The position numbers and the translations under genes are program-made. Of a stretch of DNA of 46,970 nt, positions 7,461 through 14,367 are shown in pieces; the first letter of the stretch is position 1; every line of letters begins with the position of its first letter. The notes under the pieces are model-generated. The model saw only the letters and a program-made list of their open reading frames with translations. It was not told the DNA's origin and searched no databases. The stretch comes from Lachnospiraceae bacterium (GTDB lineage Bacteria > Bacillota_A > Clostridia > Lachnospirales > Lachnospiraceae): positions 1 through 46,970 of the forward strand of contig JAGADM010000090.1 in NCBI GenBank assembly GCA_017613595.1. The letters run 5' to 3'.

Positions 7461-8099
7461 ATGGAAAATGTTAAAGCAATTGTTTCACAAAATATATTGA
7501 GACTTCGAAAAGAGAACAATCTGACGCAGGCCGAACTGGCCAGACGCATCAATTATTCCGATAAAGCCATCTCACGATGGGAAGCCGGAGAGGTCGTTCC
7601 GGACCTTGAAACGATATATTCACTCAGTGAAGTATTTGATGTACCGGTTTCTCAGATTACGGAAGCGCGCAGCGAGGAGAGCGACGAGGAGAGCAAGAAA
7701 GGAATCGGTCAGAAGATTCTCTCGCAGATATTTCTGTGCTGTGAAATCTGGTTCATTTTCACAGCTGTATATGTTTATCTGAAACTTACTAAGCAGACCA
7801 ATATCTGGCAGCTTTTTGTATGGACCGTACCTTCGTGCATGCTTGTGCTGTGGGTTTTTAACCGGAAAGAGCCGATGAATATACTCCTTTTCATTTATTC
7901 GTCGATATTTGTCTGGTCCTTTACGACGTGTATCTACCTGCATTTGATCGAGTCGAACCCGTGGTATATCTTCTTCATCGGTCTGCCTGCGGAGGGGCTT
8001 CTCATTATCCGGTATATATTCAACTATAAGCAGGATCTGAAGGGAATCCGAATCGCCAAACGTAAAGCAAAACAGTTAAAAAAACAGTATAAACCATAA
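7461..8099 (+). CDS. XRE-family regulator with C-terminal membrane domain
   Basis: Encodes 212 residues. Residues 8-62 form a helix-turn-helix of the Cro/C1 type (ILRLRKENNLTQAELARRI, then SDKAISRWEAGEVVPDL). After an acidic linker (EARSEESDEESKK) come four hydrophobic segments and a very basic tail (KRKAKQLKKQYK). It therefore looks like a DNA-binding protein tethered to the membrane, a layout common in Clostridia but functionally little known. No ribosome-binding site lies at a workable distance; the nearest purine run (GAGGTAAGG) is about 17 bases away. Together with the promoter this suggests a leaderless message. The next gene also encodes a membrane protein and probably shares the transcript. 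Confidence 0.85.
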   Translation: MENVKAIVSQNILRLRKENNLTQAELARRINYSDKAISRWEAGEVVPDLETIYSLSEVFDVPVSQITEARSEESDEESKKGIGQKILSQIFLCCEIWFIFTAVYVYLKLTKQTNIWQLFVWTVPSCMLVLWVFNRKEPMNILLFIYSSIFVWSFTTCIYLHLIESNPWYIFFIGLPAEGLLIIRYIFNYKQDLKGIRIAKRKAKQLKKQYKP

Positions 8100-8124
8100 A
8101 AGGGGGAGCGCCCAAGGGGGGATT

Positions 8125-8673
8125 ATGAAGAAAGGGAATCCGATATATGTTGTATTTGTCTGTATTATGCTGTTCGGACCGATTGTTGCCGGTACGGTTT
8201 TACTGATTAACGGGCAGCTTGCAGGCGGACTGCTGATGTTTCTTGTCCCGGTTGTATTCTTCGGGACGGTTGTCGCGGTCAGAAAGCATGTAATGAAGAA
8301 GAGTTTCTATAAGATTAAAGACGCCCATACCAGGTTTGATGTGATTCCTGTGAAAGATTACGAAACGCTTGAGGCGCTGCGGGATAACTCCGCGCTTACC
8401 TTCTGGGGCGAACCGAATATAACTGACCTCGATAAGCTGTATAACTGGCTGAACAATGAGGGCGTTTTGAAGGAAGAAAGGCTGAAACTGTACACATTTG
8501 ACGGCCGAAGCCTTAAAAATGCTTTTCAAAAGAACAATTTCGGAGATGAAGAGCGGTTTATGAGTATCTTCCTCAAGGACCTTGAACTGACCGAAGCCAA
8601 TAAGCGGCAGTTCTCACTTGACCGTATGAATATCGGCGGAAGATGGCTGGATGATATGATTGATAATGCTTGA
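8125..8673 (+). CDS. Two-helix membrane protein of unknown function
   Basis: Encodes 182 residues: two transmembrane helices near the N-terminus (IYVVFVCIMLFGPIVAGTVLL and GLLMFLVPVVFFGTVVAV), the first shown here as IYVVFVCIMLFG plus PIVAGTVLL, then a soluble alpha/beta domain of about 120 residues. Within that domain YETLEALRDNSALTFWGE, LYNWLNNEGVL and FGDEERFMSIFLKDL stand out. No family is recognised. A GGGGGG run 5 bases before the ATG serves as the ribosome-binding site. It is 25 bases after the XRE regulator, so it may be the regulator's partner or target. Confidence 0.75.
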   Translation: MKKGNPIYVVFVCIMLFGPIVAGTVLLINGQLAGGLLMFLVPVVFFGTVVAVRKHVMKKSFYKIKDAHTRFDVIPVKDYETLEALRDNSALTFWGEPNITDLDKLYNWLNNEGVLKEERLKLYTFDGRSLKNAFQKNNFGDEERFMSIFLKDLELTEANKRQFSLDRMNIGGRWLDDMIDNA

Positions 8674-8679
8674 AATAAA

Positions 8680-8707
8680 AAAGCAGGAGGATGATTCCTC
8701 CTGCTTT
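8680..8707. terminator. Bidirectional terminator
   Basis: An 11-bp perfect stem (AAAGCAGGAGG 8680-8690 / CCTCCTGCTTT 8697-8707) with a 6-base loop, preceded by an A run and ending in T's. It lies between convergent genes ending at 8673 (plus) and 8724 (minus) and can serve both. Confidence 0.85.
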
Positions 8708-8723
8708 CATGAGTGATTCGGGT

Positions 8724-8966
8724 TTATTCTTCCACTTCAGCGATATACGGCTCAAGAACCTTCAGAATGTGATCGAGATCGTCCTCGTTGTGGATTCCGA
8801 GGGTAATCGGCTTATTGAGGTCCAAAGAGAAGATTCCCATGATGGACTTCGCGTCGATAACATAGCGGCCGGAAATCAGATCGAAATCGGAATCGAACTT
8901 GGTCACGTCGTTTACGAAGTTCTTAACCTTATCAATGGAATTCAGGCAAATGGTAACGGTTTTCAT
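8724..8966 (-). CDS. HPr-like protein lacking the phosphorylatable histidine
   Basis: Encodes 80 residues with the HPr fold signature in its second half: KFDSDFDL, then RYVIDAKSIMGIFSLDL, where Ser41 matches the regulatory serine of HPr (Ser46 in Bacillus). The segment where HPr has GIHARPA reads CLNSIDKV, with no histidine or arginine, and no histidine occurs in the first 50 residues. It therefore cannot carry PEP-derived phosphate at the usual site. Like Crh of Bacillus it might be a regulatory HPr paralogue controlled by HPr kinase, but this is inference. A GAGGGGG site precedes the ATG. It is a single-gene minus-strand unit between two plus-strand blocks. Confidence 0.8.
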   Translation of the reverse strand: MKTVTICLNSIDKVKNFVNDVTKFDSDFDLISGRYVIDAKSIMGIFSLDLNKPITLGIHNEDDLDHILKVLEPYIAEVEE

Positions 8967-9003
8967 GCGGCATCGCCCCCTCTTTATTACTTAGATTACT
9001 TTA

Positions 9004-9032
9004 AGTGTAACTATCAATTTGAAAAAAGTCAA
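9004..9032 (-). promoter_or_regulatory. Promoter of the HPr-like gene
   Basis: On the minus strand: TTGACT (9027-9032), a 17-base spacer and TACACT (9004-9009). The predicted start lies about 30 bases upstream of the start codon. It overlaps the upstream region of mtaB on the other strand. Confidence 0.5.
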
Positions 9033-9051
9033 GCAGGAAACGGACAAAGCA

Positions 9052-10452
9052 ATGGAAAATCATCTGTACGGAAAGACAATCGCATATCTGACCCTCGGCT
9101 GCAAGGTAAACGGCTACGAAACCGAGGCAATCCGCGACACTTTGAAGGGCTGCGGGATGACGGAAGTACCTTTTCGCGGAAAAGCGGATGTCTATCTCGT
9201 CAATACCTGTACCGTTACGAATATCGCGGACCGAAAGTCGCGCCAGATGCTGCACCGTGCCCGCAAACAGAACCCTGACGCCGTGATTGTTGCGGAAGGC
9301 TGCTATGTGCAGGAATTCTGCCGTGAGGGTGAGGACGACGGCACAGCGGATCTTTATATCGGAAACCGCCGGAAAGGAGAGACTGCTGCCATTCTGAATG
9401 AATGGTTTGCGGCAAAGGCTGAAGGAACCGAGCCGAAACATTATTATATCAATGAAGACGCAAAACTGACCCCATATGAGGAAATGAAGACTGTCAGCTC
9501 AGAAACGACCAGCCGCGCCTTTATGAAGATTCAGGACGGCTGCAACCAGTTCTGCAGCTATTGTATCATTCCGTTTGCAAGAGGACGTATCGCAAGCCGT
9601 AAGGAGAGCGATGTTCTTGCGGAAGCGAAGTTTCTTGCGGAATCGGGCTGCAAAGAGGTTGTTATTTCCGGTATTCACCTGTCTTCGTATGGGCTTGATA
9701 AGAGGAGTGTAAGGGAACAGAGCAGCTTAAGGACCGATGACGGCTCGATGCCGTTAATTTCACTTCTTGAGAAACTCTCTAAGATCGACGGAATCGAAAG
9801 AATCCGTCTCGGATCGCTGGAACCGCGTATCATCACGAAGGAATTCACCGATGCTTTAAGTAAGATAAAGGAAATCTGCCCGCATTTTCACCTTTCACTG
9901 CAGAGCGGCTGCGCTAAGACGCTTCAGCGGATGAACCGCCGTTATACGCCGGAGGAATTTGCGGAAGCCGTAAGACTTCTCAGGGAGGCGTTCGACAACC
10001 CGGCGCTGACGACCGATATTATTGTCGGATTCCCGGGTGAAACCGAAGAGGATTTTAAGGAATCCATGGCATTTGCCGAGAAGATCGGCTTCGCGCAGAT
10101 CCACGTATTCCCGTATTCGAGAAGAAAAGGTACCGTTGCCGATAAGATGGACGGGCAGCTGACCGAAGCCGTCAAGCATGAGAGGGAAGTCCGGTTTCTC
10201 GAGACGGAAAGAAAACTCAGAACAAACTATTATAAGGGTTTACTTGGAAAAACAGCTTCCGTCATGGTGGAAGAAATGTCCGAAGAGGACGGTGTTATGT
10301 ATGCTGTCGGGCACTGTCAGAGGTACGGATCGTACCGTTTTCCTTCGGATACCTGTCTGAGCGGCGGTATAGTTGAAGTTATCGGGGAAGAAATCACAAC
10401 AGATGGTATTATTCAAGCAAAAACTGTTGCTATTTCCCACAAAATAGAGTAG
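9052..10452 (+). CDS. mtaB: tRNA (t6A37) methylthiotransferase MtaB
   Basis: Radical-SAM enzyme that adds a methylthio group to t6A37, giving ms2t6A in tRNAs reading ANN codons. The 466-residue protein has the N-terminal UPF0004 domain with LTLGCKVNGYETEA (family GCKVNxYE), NTCTVTNIADRKSRQ and AEGCYVQ supplying the first iron-sulfur cluster cysteines. The radical-SAM motif C164-NQF-C168-SY-C171 follows, then TDIIVGFPGETEEDF and a C-terminal TRAM-like domain. The start ATG at 9052 is preferred to an in-frame TTG at 9019, which lacks any ribosome-binding site. Its stop codon doubles as the -10 region of the next operon. Confidence 0.9.
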   Translation: MENHLYGKTIAYLTLGCKVNGYETEAIRDTLKGCGMTEVPFRGKADVYLVNTCTVTNIADRKSRQMLHRARKQNPDAVIVAEGCYVQEFCREGEDDGTADLYIGNRRKGETAAILNEWFAAKAEGTEPKHYYINEDAKLTPYEEMKTVSSETTSRAFMKIQDGCNQFCSYCIIPFARGRIASRKESDVLAEAKFLAESGCKEVVISGIHLSSYGLDKRSVREQSSLRTDDGSMPLISLLEKLSKIDGIERIRLGSLEPRIITKEFTDALSKIKEICPHFHLSLQSGCAKTLQRMNRRYTPEEFAEAVRLLREAFDNPALTTDIIVGFPGETEEDFKESMAFAEKIGFAQIHVFPYSRRKGTVADKMDGQLTEAVKHEREVRFLETERKLRTNYYKGLLGKTASVMVEEMSEEDGVMYAVGHCQRYGSYRFPSDTCLSGGIVEVIGEEITTDGIIQAKTVAISHKIE

Positions 10453-10455
10453 AAT
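10427..10455 (+). promoter_or_regulatory. Promoter of the ireB-ruvX-yrzB unit
   Basis: TTGCTA (10427-10432), 17 bases, TAGAAT (10450-10455); the TAG is the mtaB stop codon. A perfect inverted repeat GGTAT-GTT-ATACC (10463-10475) sits at the expected transcription start and could be an operator. Confidence 0.65.
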
Positions 10456-10504
10456 AAACTTTGGTATGTTATACCTATCCATATGTCACAGGAGGAGGGA
10501 TATA

Positions 10505-10759
10505 ATGGCACAGGGAACACAATTCTTTAAGGTTGAGAATATTTCGGATGATTACGTACGGAGCGTTATCGCTTCCGTTTATGTAGCCATGGCCGAGAAA
10601 GGATATAATCCGGTGAGCCAGATGGTAGGTTATCTTATGAGCGGTGACCCGACTTATATCACGAATCATCTGAATGCGCGTGCTAAGATCGCGAAGGTTG
10701 AGCGTGACGAGATTATCGAGCAGCTTCTGACCGATTACATTGAGAACAACCTGAAGTAA
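10505..10759 (+). CDS. ireB: IreB-family regulatory phosphoprotein (UPF0297)
   Basis: Encodes 84 residues from the ATG at 10505, which follows a textbook AGGAGGAGGG. The body ([22 protein letters not shown], shown as [12 protein letters not shown] plus [10 protein letters not shown], then [15 protein letters not shown] and [10 protein letters not shown]) is the conserved IreB/YrzL core. In Enterococcus the homologue is phosphorylated by the PASTA kinase IreK and dampens cephalosporin resistance. The classic order ireB-ruvX-yrzB is preserved here. The N-terminal phosphothreonine region is short (MAQGTQFF). Confidence 0.92.
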   Translation: MAQGTQFFKVENISDDYVRSVIASVYVAMAEKGYNPVSQMVGYLMSGDPTYITNHLNARAKIAKVERDEIIEQLLTDYIENNLK

Positions 10760-10770
10760 GAGGAGTATTT

Positions 10771-11247
10771 ATGGAACGTAAGCTCAGTCTGCTGGGGCTT
10801 GATTACGGAGAGGCTACGGTCGGAGTGGCTGCAAGCGACGGTTTGTTTCTGACCGCACAGCCGCTTGAGGTAATCCGCAGAAACCGGGGGAAGCAATTAC
10901 GGGAGACATTCCGCAGAATTGAAGAAATAGTGCGTGAAAGAGGAGCCAATGCCATCATTATCGGCTATCCGAAGCATCTGAATAACACCATTGGGGACAG
11001 AGCGTCCGCTTCGGAGGAATTCGCCGCAGATATCGCACGAAGAACAGGCCTTAAGGTAATCCTTTGGGATGAACGTTATACGACTGTTTCCGCGCATCGC
11101 GCACTGGATGAGGCGGATATGGGATACGCTAAGAAAGCTGCGGTAGTGGATAAGCTTGCCGCGGTTTTCATTCTGCAGTCCTACATGGACTATCTCAGCA
11201 ATTGTCCGCAGGAGAAAGAGAAACTTTTAGAGGAAATCTATGGATGA
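10771..11247 (+). CDS. ruvX: RuvX/YqgF-family nuclease
   Basis: Encodes 158 residues with an RNase H-like fold. [17 protein letters not shown] holds the first catalytic aspartate, [17 protein letters not shown] the central motif, and [15 protein letters not shown] with a late [14 protein letters not shown] the remaining acidic residues. The family was annotated as a Holliday junction resolvase, but its established role in several bacteria is processing of 16S rRNA precursor ends. It lies 11 bases after ireB and its stop overlaps the start of the next gene. Confidence 0.92.
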   Translation: MERKLSLLGLDYGEATVGVAASDGLFLTAQPLEVIRRNRGKQLRETFRRIEEIVRERGANAIIIGYPKHLNNTIGDRASASEEFAADIARRTGLKVILWDERYTTVSAHRALDEADMGYAKKAAVVDKLAAVFILQSYMDYLSNCPQEKEKLLEEIYG

Positions 11248-11497
11248 GAAGAATGAGACCGTGATATTCCGCACGGAGGACGGCTCCGAGATCACATTTA
11301 CCGTCATCTCGGAAACCCGCCTGAACGGGAATAATTATATCCTTGTAACGGACGAGGTCGGAGAGGAAGCTTTTATCCTCAAGGAGAACCGCGACGAGAA
11401 CGAGGATATGGTTTATGAAATGGTGGATGACGATACCGAGATCGATGCGGTCGGCGGAATGTTCCGTGCGATCTTAGAGGACATCGATCTGGTTTGA
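11240..11497 (+). CDS. yrzB: DUF1292 family protein (YrzB-like)
   Basis: Encodes 85 very acidic residues with the family pattern [39 protein letters not shown] split here as [11 protein letters not shown] and [10 protein letters not shown], and [11 protein letters not shown]. Function is unknown; it is conserved beside ruvX across Firmicutes. Its ATG lies inside the ruvX stop region (ATGGATGA, 8-base overlap), so translation is coupled. Confidence 0.88.
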   Translation: MDEKNETVIFRTEDGSEITFTVISETRLNGNNYILVTDEVGEEAFILKENRDENEDMVYEMVDDDTEIDAVGGMFRAILEDIDLV

Positions 11498-11516
11498 TGT
11501 TCACAGGGAGGTTTTT

Positions 11517-13181
11517 ATGAAACTCAGCAATGGAATTCGCGTAATTCCTTTGGGAGGATTGGAGCAGATCGGCATGAACATTACCGCCTTCTGCTTCGGA
11601 CAGTCGATCATCGTGGTTGACTGCGGTCTTGCATTTCCGGAAGATGATATGCTCGGAATCGACCTGGTTATTCCGGATATCACCTATTTGAAGGAACATA
11701 TTGATGACGTTAAGGCAATTTTCATAACGCACGGTCACGAGGATCATATCGGAGCGCTCCCGTATATCCTCCGCGAGATGCCGGTACCGGTTTACGGCAC
11801 CAGACTTACGCTTGCGATCGTACGGAACAAACTCGAAGAGTATAAAATGGCCGATACCGCCGACCTTCGTGTCTGCGCATACGGCGATGTTGTGGATTGT
11901 GATGATTTCTCCGTAGAGTTCATCCGTACCAATCACAGTATTGCCGATGCCGCTGCGCTTGCCATCCGCTGTGATGCAGGTACGTTGATTCATACCGGCG
12001 ATTTTAAAGTGGATTATACCCCCGTATACGGGGAACCGATAGATTTACAGAGACTTGCCGAAATCGGTCGGGAAGGCGTTCTTGCACTGATGTGCGACAG
12101 CACGAATGCGTTAAAGCCCGGTAATACGATGTCGGAGCGTACGGTCGGCAAGACGTTTGATACGATTTTCGCGGACAATCCGAACCGCCGTATCATCGTA
12201 GCCACATTTGCCTCCAATGTCGACCGTGTCCAGCAGGTCATTAATTCCGCGGAGAAATACGGCCGCAAGGTCGCGATCGAAGGCCGCAGCATGGTCAATA
12301 TCGTCGGAACGGCACAGGAACTCGGCTACATCAAGGTCCCGGACGGACTGATGATTTCGGCGGAGGAGATTAAGAACTATCCGGACAACCAGATTGTTCT
12401 GATCATGACCGGTTCCCAGGGCGAGCCGATGGCGGCGCTTTCGAGAATCGCTTCCAATACGCATAAGCGCGTATCCATCATGCCGGGCGATGTCGTTATC
12501 ATAAGCGCTACGCCGATCCCCGGCAATGAGAAAGCCGTTTTCAAACTGATCAATGTGCTTTCGATGCTCGGGGCCAATGTAATCTTCCAGGATACGCATG
12601 TTTCCGGACATGCCAACCAGGAAGAGATTAAACTGTTATATTGTCTGACCAAGCCGCGGTACGCGATCCCGATCCACGGCGAGTACCGTCACCGCATCGC
12701 GCAGAAGAACATTGCGCTGAACCTCGGAATTCCCGCGGAGCGCATTGAAATCTTAAAGTCCGGCGATGTTCTCGAACTGACGCATGACAGTGCGGAGATT
12801 GTCGGAAATGTTCCGGCACACGGCATCATGGTTGACGGACTCGGTGTCGGCGATGTCGGCAATGCGGTTCTTCGCGACCGTCAGTACCTGTCCGTAAACG
12901 GTATTGTTATCGTTTCGGTCGGATTTGACTCGGCGGCAGGCGAGATCGTCAGCGGTCCTGACATTGTGACGAGAGGATTCGTATACGTGAAGGAATCCGA
13001 ACAGCTTCTCGACGAAGCAAAGGAAGTCGTTACGGAAACCTGTATGCGGTTTATCGATGCCGGCGGAACGGACCATAACCGTCTTCGCGCGGATATTAAG
13101 CAGAGCCTCAGCGATTACTTCTGGCGCGTAATGAAACGCAGCCCGATGATCCTTCCGGTAATCGTTGACTGGAATGCATAA
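11517..13181 (+). CDS. rnj: Ribonuclease J
   Basis: Metallo-beta-lactamase/beta-CASP ribonuclease with 5'-3' exonuclease and endonuclease activity, central to mRNA turnover and 16S/23S maturation in Firmicutes. The 554 residues show the start VIPLGGLEQIGMN and the zinc-binding H72-G-H74-E-D-H77-IG. Also present are LIHTGDFKVD and the beta-CASP segment with LMCDSTNALKPG, IMTGSQGEPMAALSR, HVSGHANQEE and IPIHGEYRH. The C-terminal dimerisation domain is complete. The gene lies 19 bases after yrzB with a GGGAGG site. It is inserted between yrzB and the mltG-like gene, which are neighbours in Bacillus. Confidence 0.95.
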   Translation: MKLSNGIRVIPLGGLEQIGMNITAFCFGQSIIVVDCGLAFPEDDMLGIDLVIPDITYLKEHIDDVKAIFITHGHEDHIGALPYILREMPVPVYGTRLTLAIVRNKLEEYKMADTADLRVCAYGDVVDCDDFSVEFIRTNHSIADAAALAIRCDAGTLIHTGDFKVDYTPVYGEPIDLQRLAEIGREGVLALMCDSTNALKPGNTMSERTVGKTFDTIFADNPNRRIIVATFASNVDRVQQVINSAEKYGRKVAIEGRSMVNIVGTAQELGYIKVPDGLMISAEEIKNYPDNQIVLIMTGSQGEPMAALSRIASNTHKRVSIMPGDVVIISATPIPGNEKAVFKLINVLSMLGANVIFQDTHVSGHANQEEIKLLYCLTKPRYAIPIHGEYRHRIAQKNIALNLGIPAERIEILKSGDVLELTHDSAEIVGNVPAHGIMVDGLGVGDVGNAVLRDRQYLSVNGIVIVSVGFDSAAGEIVSGPDIVTRGFVYVKESEQLLDEAKEVVTETCMRFIDAGGTDHNRLRADIKQSLSDYFWRVMKRSPMILPVIVDWNA

Positions 13182-13195
13182 AACGGGGCGGAAAA

Positions 13196-13609
13196 GTGAA
13201 AAAGAAGAAAATGAGAAACGGAAGAGTCCTTCGGGACTTTTCCAACAATATTACCAGACTCCTTCTGGATATTCTGTTTTATACCGTGGTTGTCATTTCG
13301 ACCATTAAGCTTTCGCAGTACGGATACAACTTCTGTTATCAGCTGTTCGGCTCGGTTGCGGTCGACAAGGAAGACGAAGGCCATGAAATTGAATTCCTGA
13401 TCCAGACGGGTGATTCCACAAAGGATGTAGCAAGCAAACTGAAGCGTGAAGGCGTTATCGTCGACCGTTATTCGTTTTATTTCAAGAGCGTTCTTTCCAA
13501 ATCCAACATCCAGCCCGGCACATATACGTTAAGGTCGGATATGGACTATGATACCATACTGAAGATTATAACCCGCTATCGTGAAGAGGAGATCGTAGAG
13601 GAAGAATGA
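13196..13609 (+). CDS. Short MltG/YceG-like membrane protein without the lytic domain
   Basis: Encodes 137 residues from a GTG start preceded by GGGGCGG. A basic N-terminus, one transmembrane helix (LLLDILFYTVVVISTIKL) and an external domain with IQTGDSTKDVASKLKREGVI and IQPGTYTLRSDMDYDTILKII. These match the LysM-like N-terminal part of the endolytic transglycosylase MltG. Full MltG has about 350 residues with a catalytic glutamate further on; that whole domain is missing and the frame closes cleanly. A regulatory or substrate-binding remnant is plausible. It occupies the yrrL (mltG) position before trmR, with an ATGA overlap. Confidence 0.78.
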   Translation: MKKKKMRNGRVLRDFSNNITRLLLDILFYTVVVISTIKLSQYGYNFCYQLFGSVAVDKEDEGHEIEFLIQTGDSTKDVASKLKREGVIVDRYSFYFKSVLSKSNIQPGTYTLRSDMDYDTILKIITRYREEEIVEEE

Positions 13610-14301
13610 ACGATTCACTATTGGTCAACAGTCACATTTCGGATTATCTATCCTCGTTACAGCCGGACCTTCCGGAGTTTCTGGAAAACCTATATCGGAA
13701 AGCGAGGACAGACCGTGTTCCTGTCATTCGCAGAGAAGCACAGTCGTTTCTTCGATTCGTGTGTTTAGACAGACAGCCGTTGAAAGTACTCGAAATCGGT
13801 ACCGCCATCGGCTTTTCTTCGTGTTTAACGGCAGAATTTCTGCCGTCCGGAGCAAGTATATTGACCGTGGAAAAGGACGATGCGCGCTTTACTGAAGCGT
13901 GTGAGAATACGGCTTTATATGCTGCCGATTATGAAAAACGGCGGGGTACAGGATGTCCCGAAATCAACTGCGTTCAAGACGACGCGGAAGCATTTTTAAA
14001 GGGGCTGACGGAAAATGGAGAATGCTTTGATCTGATATTTCTGGATGCCGCGAAAGCACAGTATCCAATTTACCTCGAACTCATCCGTAAACTGATGGGA
14101 CCCGAGTCGGTTCTCATAGCGGACAATGTGCTTCAGGAAGGTTCTCTTGCGGAATCCAAGTTTACGGTTACGAGAAGAGACCGTACGATCCATTTAAGAA
14201 TGCGTGAATTCATAGAAATGCTGTTTCGAAGCGGAGAGTATGACAGTCTGATGCTTCCGCTCGGTGACGGTATCACTGTTTCGAAGCTGAAAAAAGTCTG
14301 A
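13606..14301 (+). CDS. trmR: tRNA 5-hydroxyuridine methyltransferase TrmR (YrrM)
   Basis: SAM-dependent O-methyltransferase of 231 residues. VLEIGTAIGFSSCLTAEFL is the SAM-binding motif I, TVEKDDARF motif II, FDLIFLDAAKAQYPIYLE the catalytic/metal region, and LIADNVL a further family motif. In Bacillus the homologue methylates ho5U34 to mo5U34 in tRNA, the step after hydroxylation by the U32-family enzyme encoded immediately downstream. Its start forms an ATGA overlap with the preceding stop. Confidence 0.88.
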   Translation: MNDSLLVNSHISDYLSSLQPDLPEFLENLYRKARTDRVPVIRREAQSFLRFVCLDRQPLKVLEIGTAIGFSSCLTAEFLPSGASILTVEKDDARFTEACENTALYAADYEKRRGTGCPEINCVQDDAEAFLKGLTENGECFDLIFLDAAKAQYPIYLELIRKLMGPESVLIADNVLQEGSLAESKFTVTRRDRTIHLRMREFIEMLFRSGEYDSLMLPLGDGITVSKLKKV

Positions 14302-14308
14302 AAAGACA

Positions 14309-14353
14309 ATGCCGGTGCCTTGCAGGCATGCACCGGTATCAGTCCTGCCTGCA
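14309..14353 (+). other. Two mutually exclusive hairpins between trmR and trhP
   Basis: Hairpin A pairs 14309-14318 with 14330-14339 (ATGCCGGTGC / GCACCGGTAT, one G-T pair). Hairpin B pairs TGCAGGCA (14321-14328, in the loop of A) with TGCCTGCA (14346-14353) and cannot form together with A. No T run follows, so this is not an ordinary terminator. The downstream start has no clear ribosome-binding site. Confidence 0.5.
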
Positions 14354-14367
14354 TTATGGTACCTGTG

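Noticed and set aside
10771..11247. Calling ruvX a Holliday junction resolvase
   Set aside because: That is an old annotation by fold; the established role of the family is rRNA end processing, and RecU at 32111 is the real resolvase of this group of bacteria.
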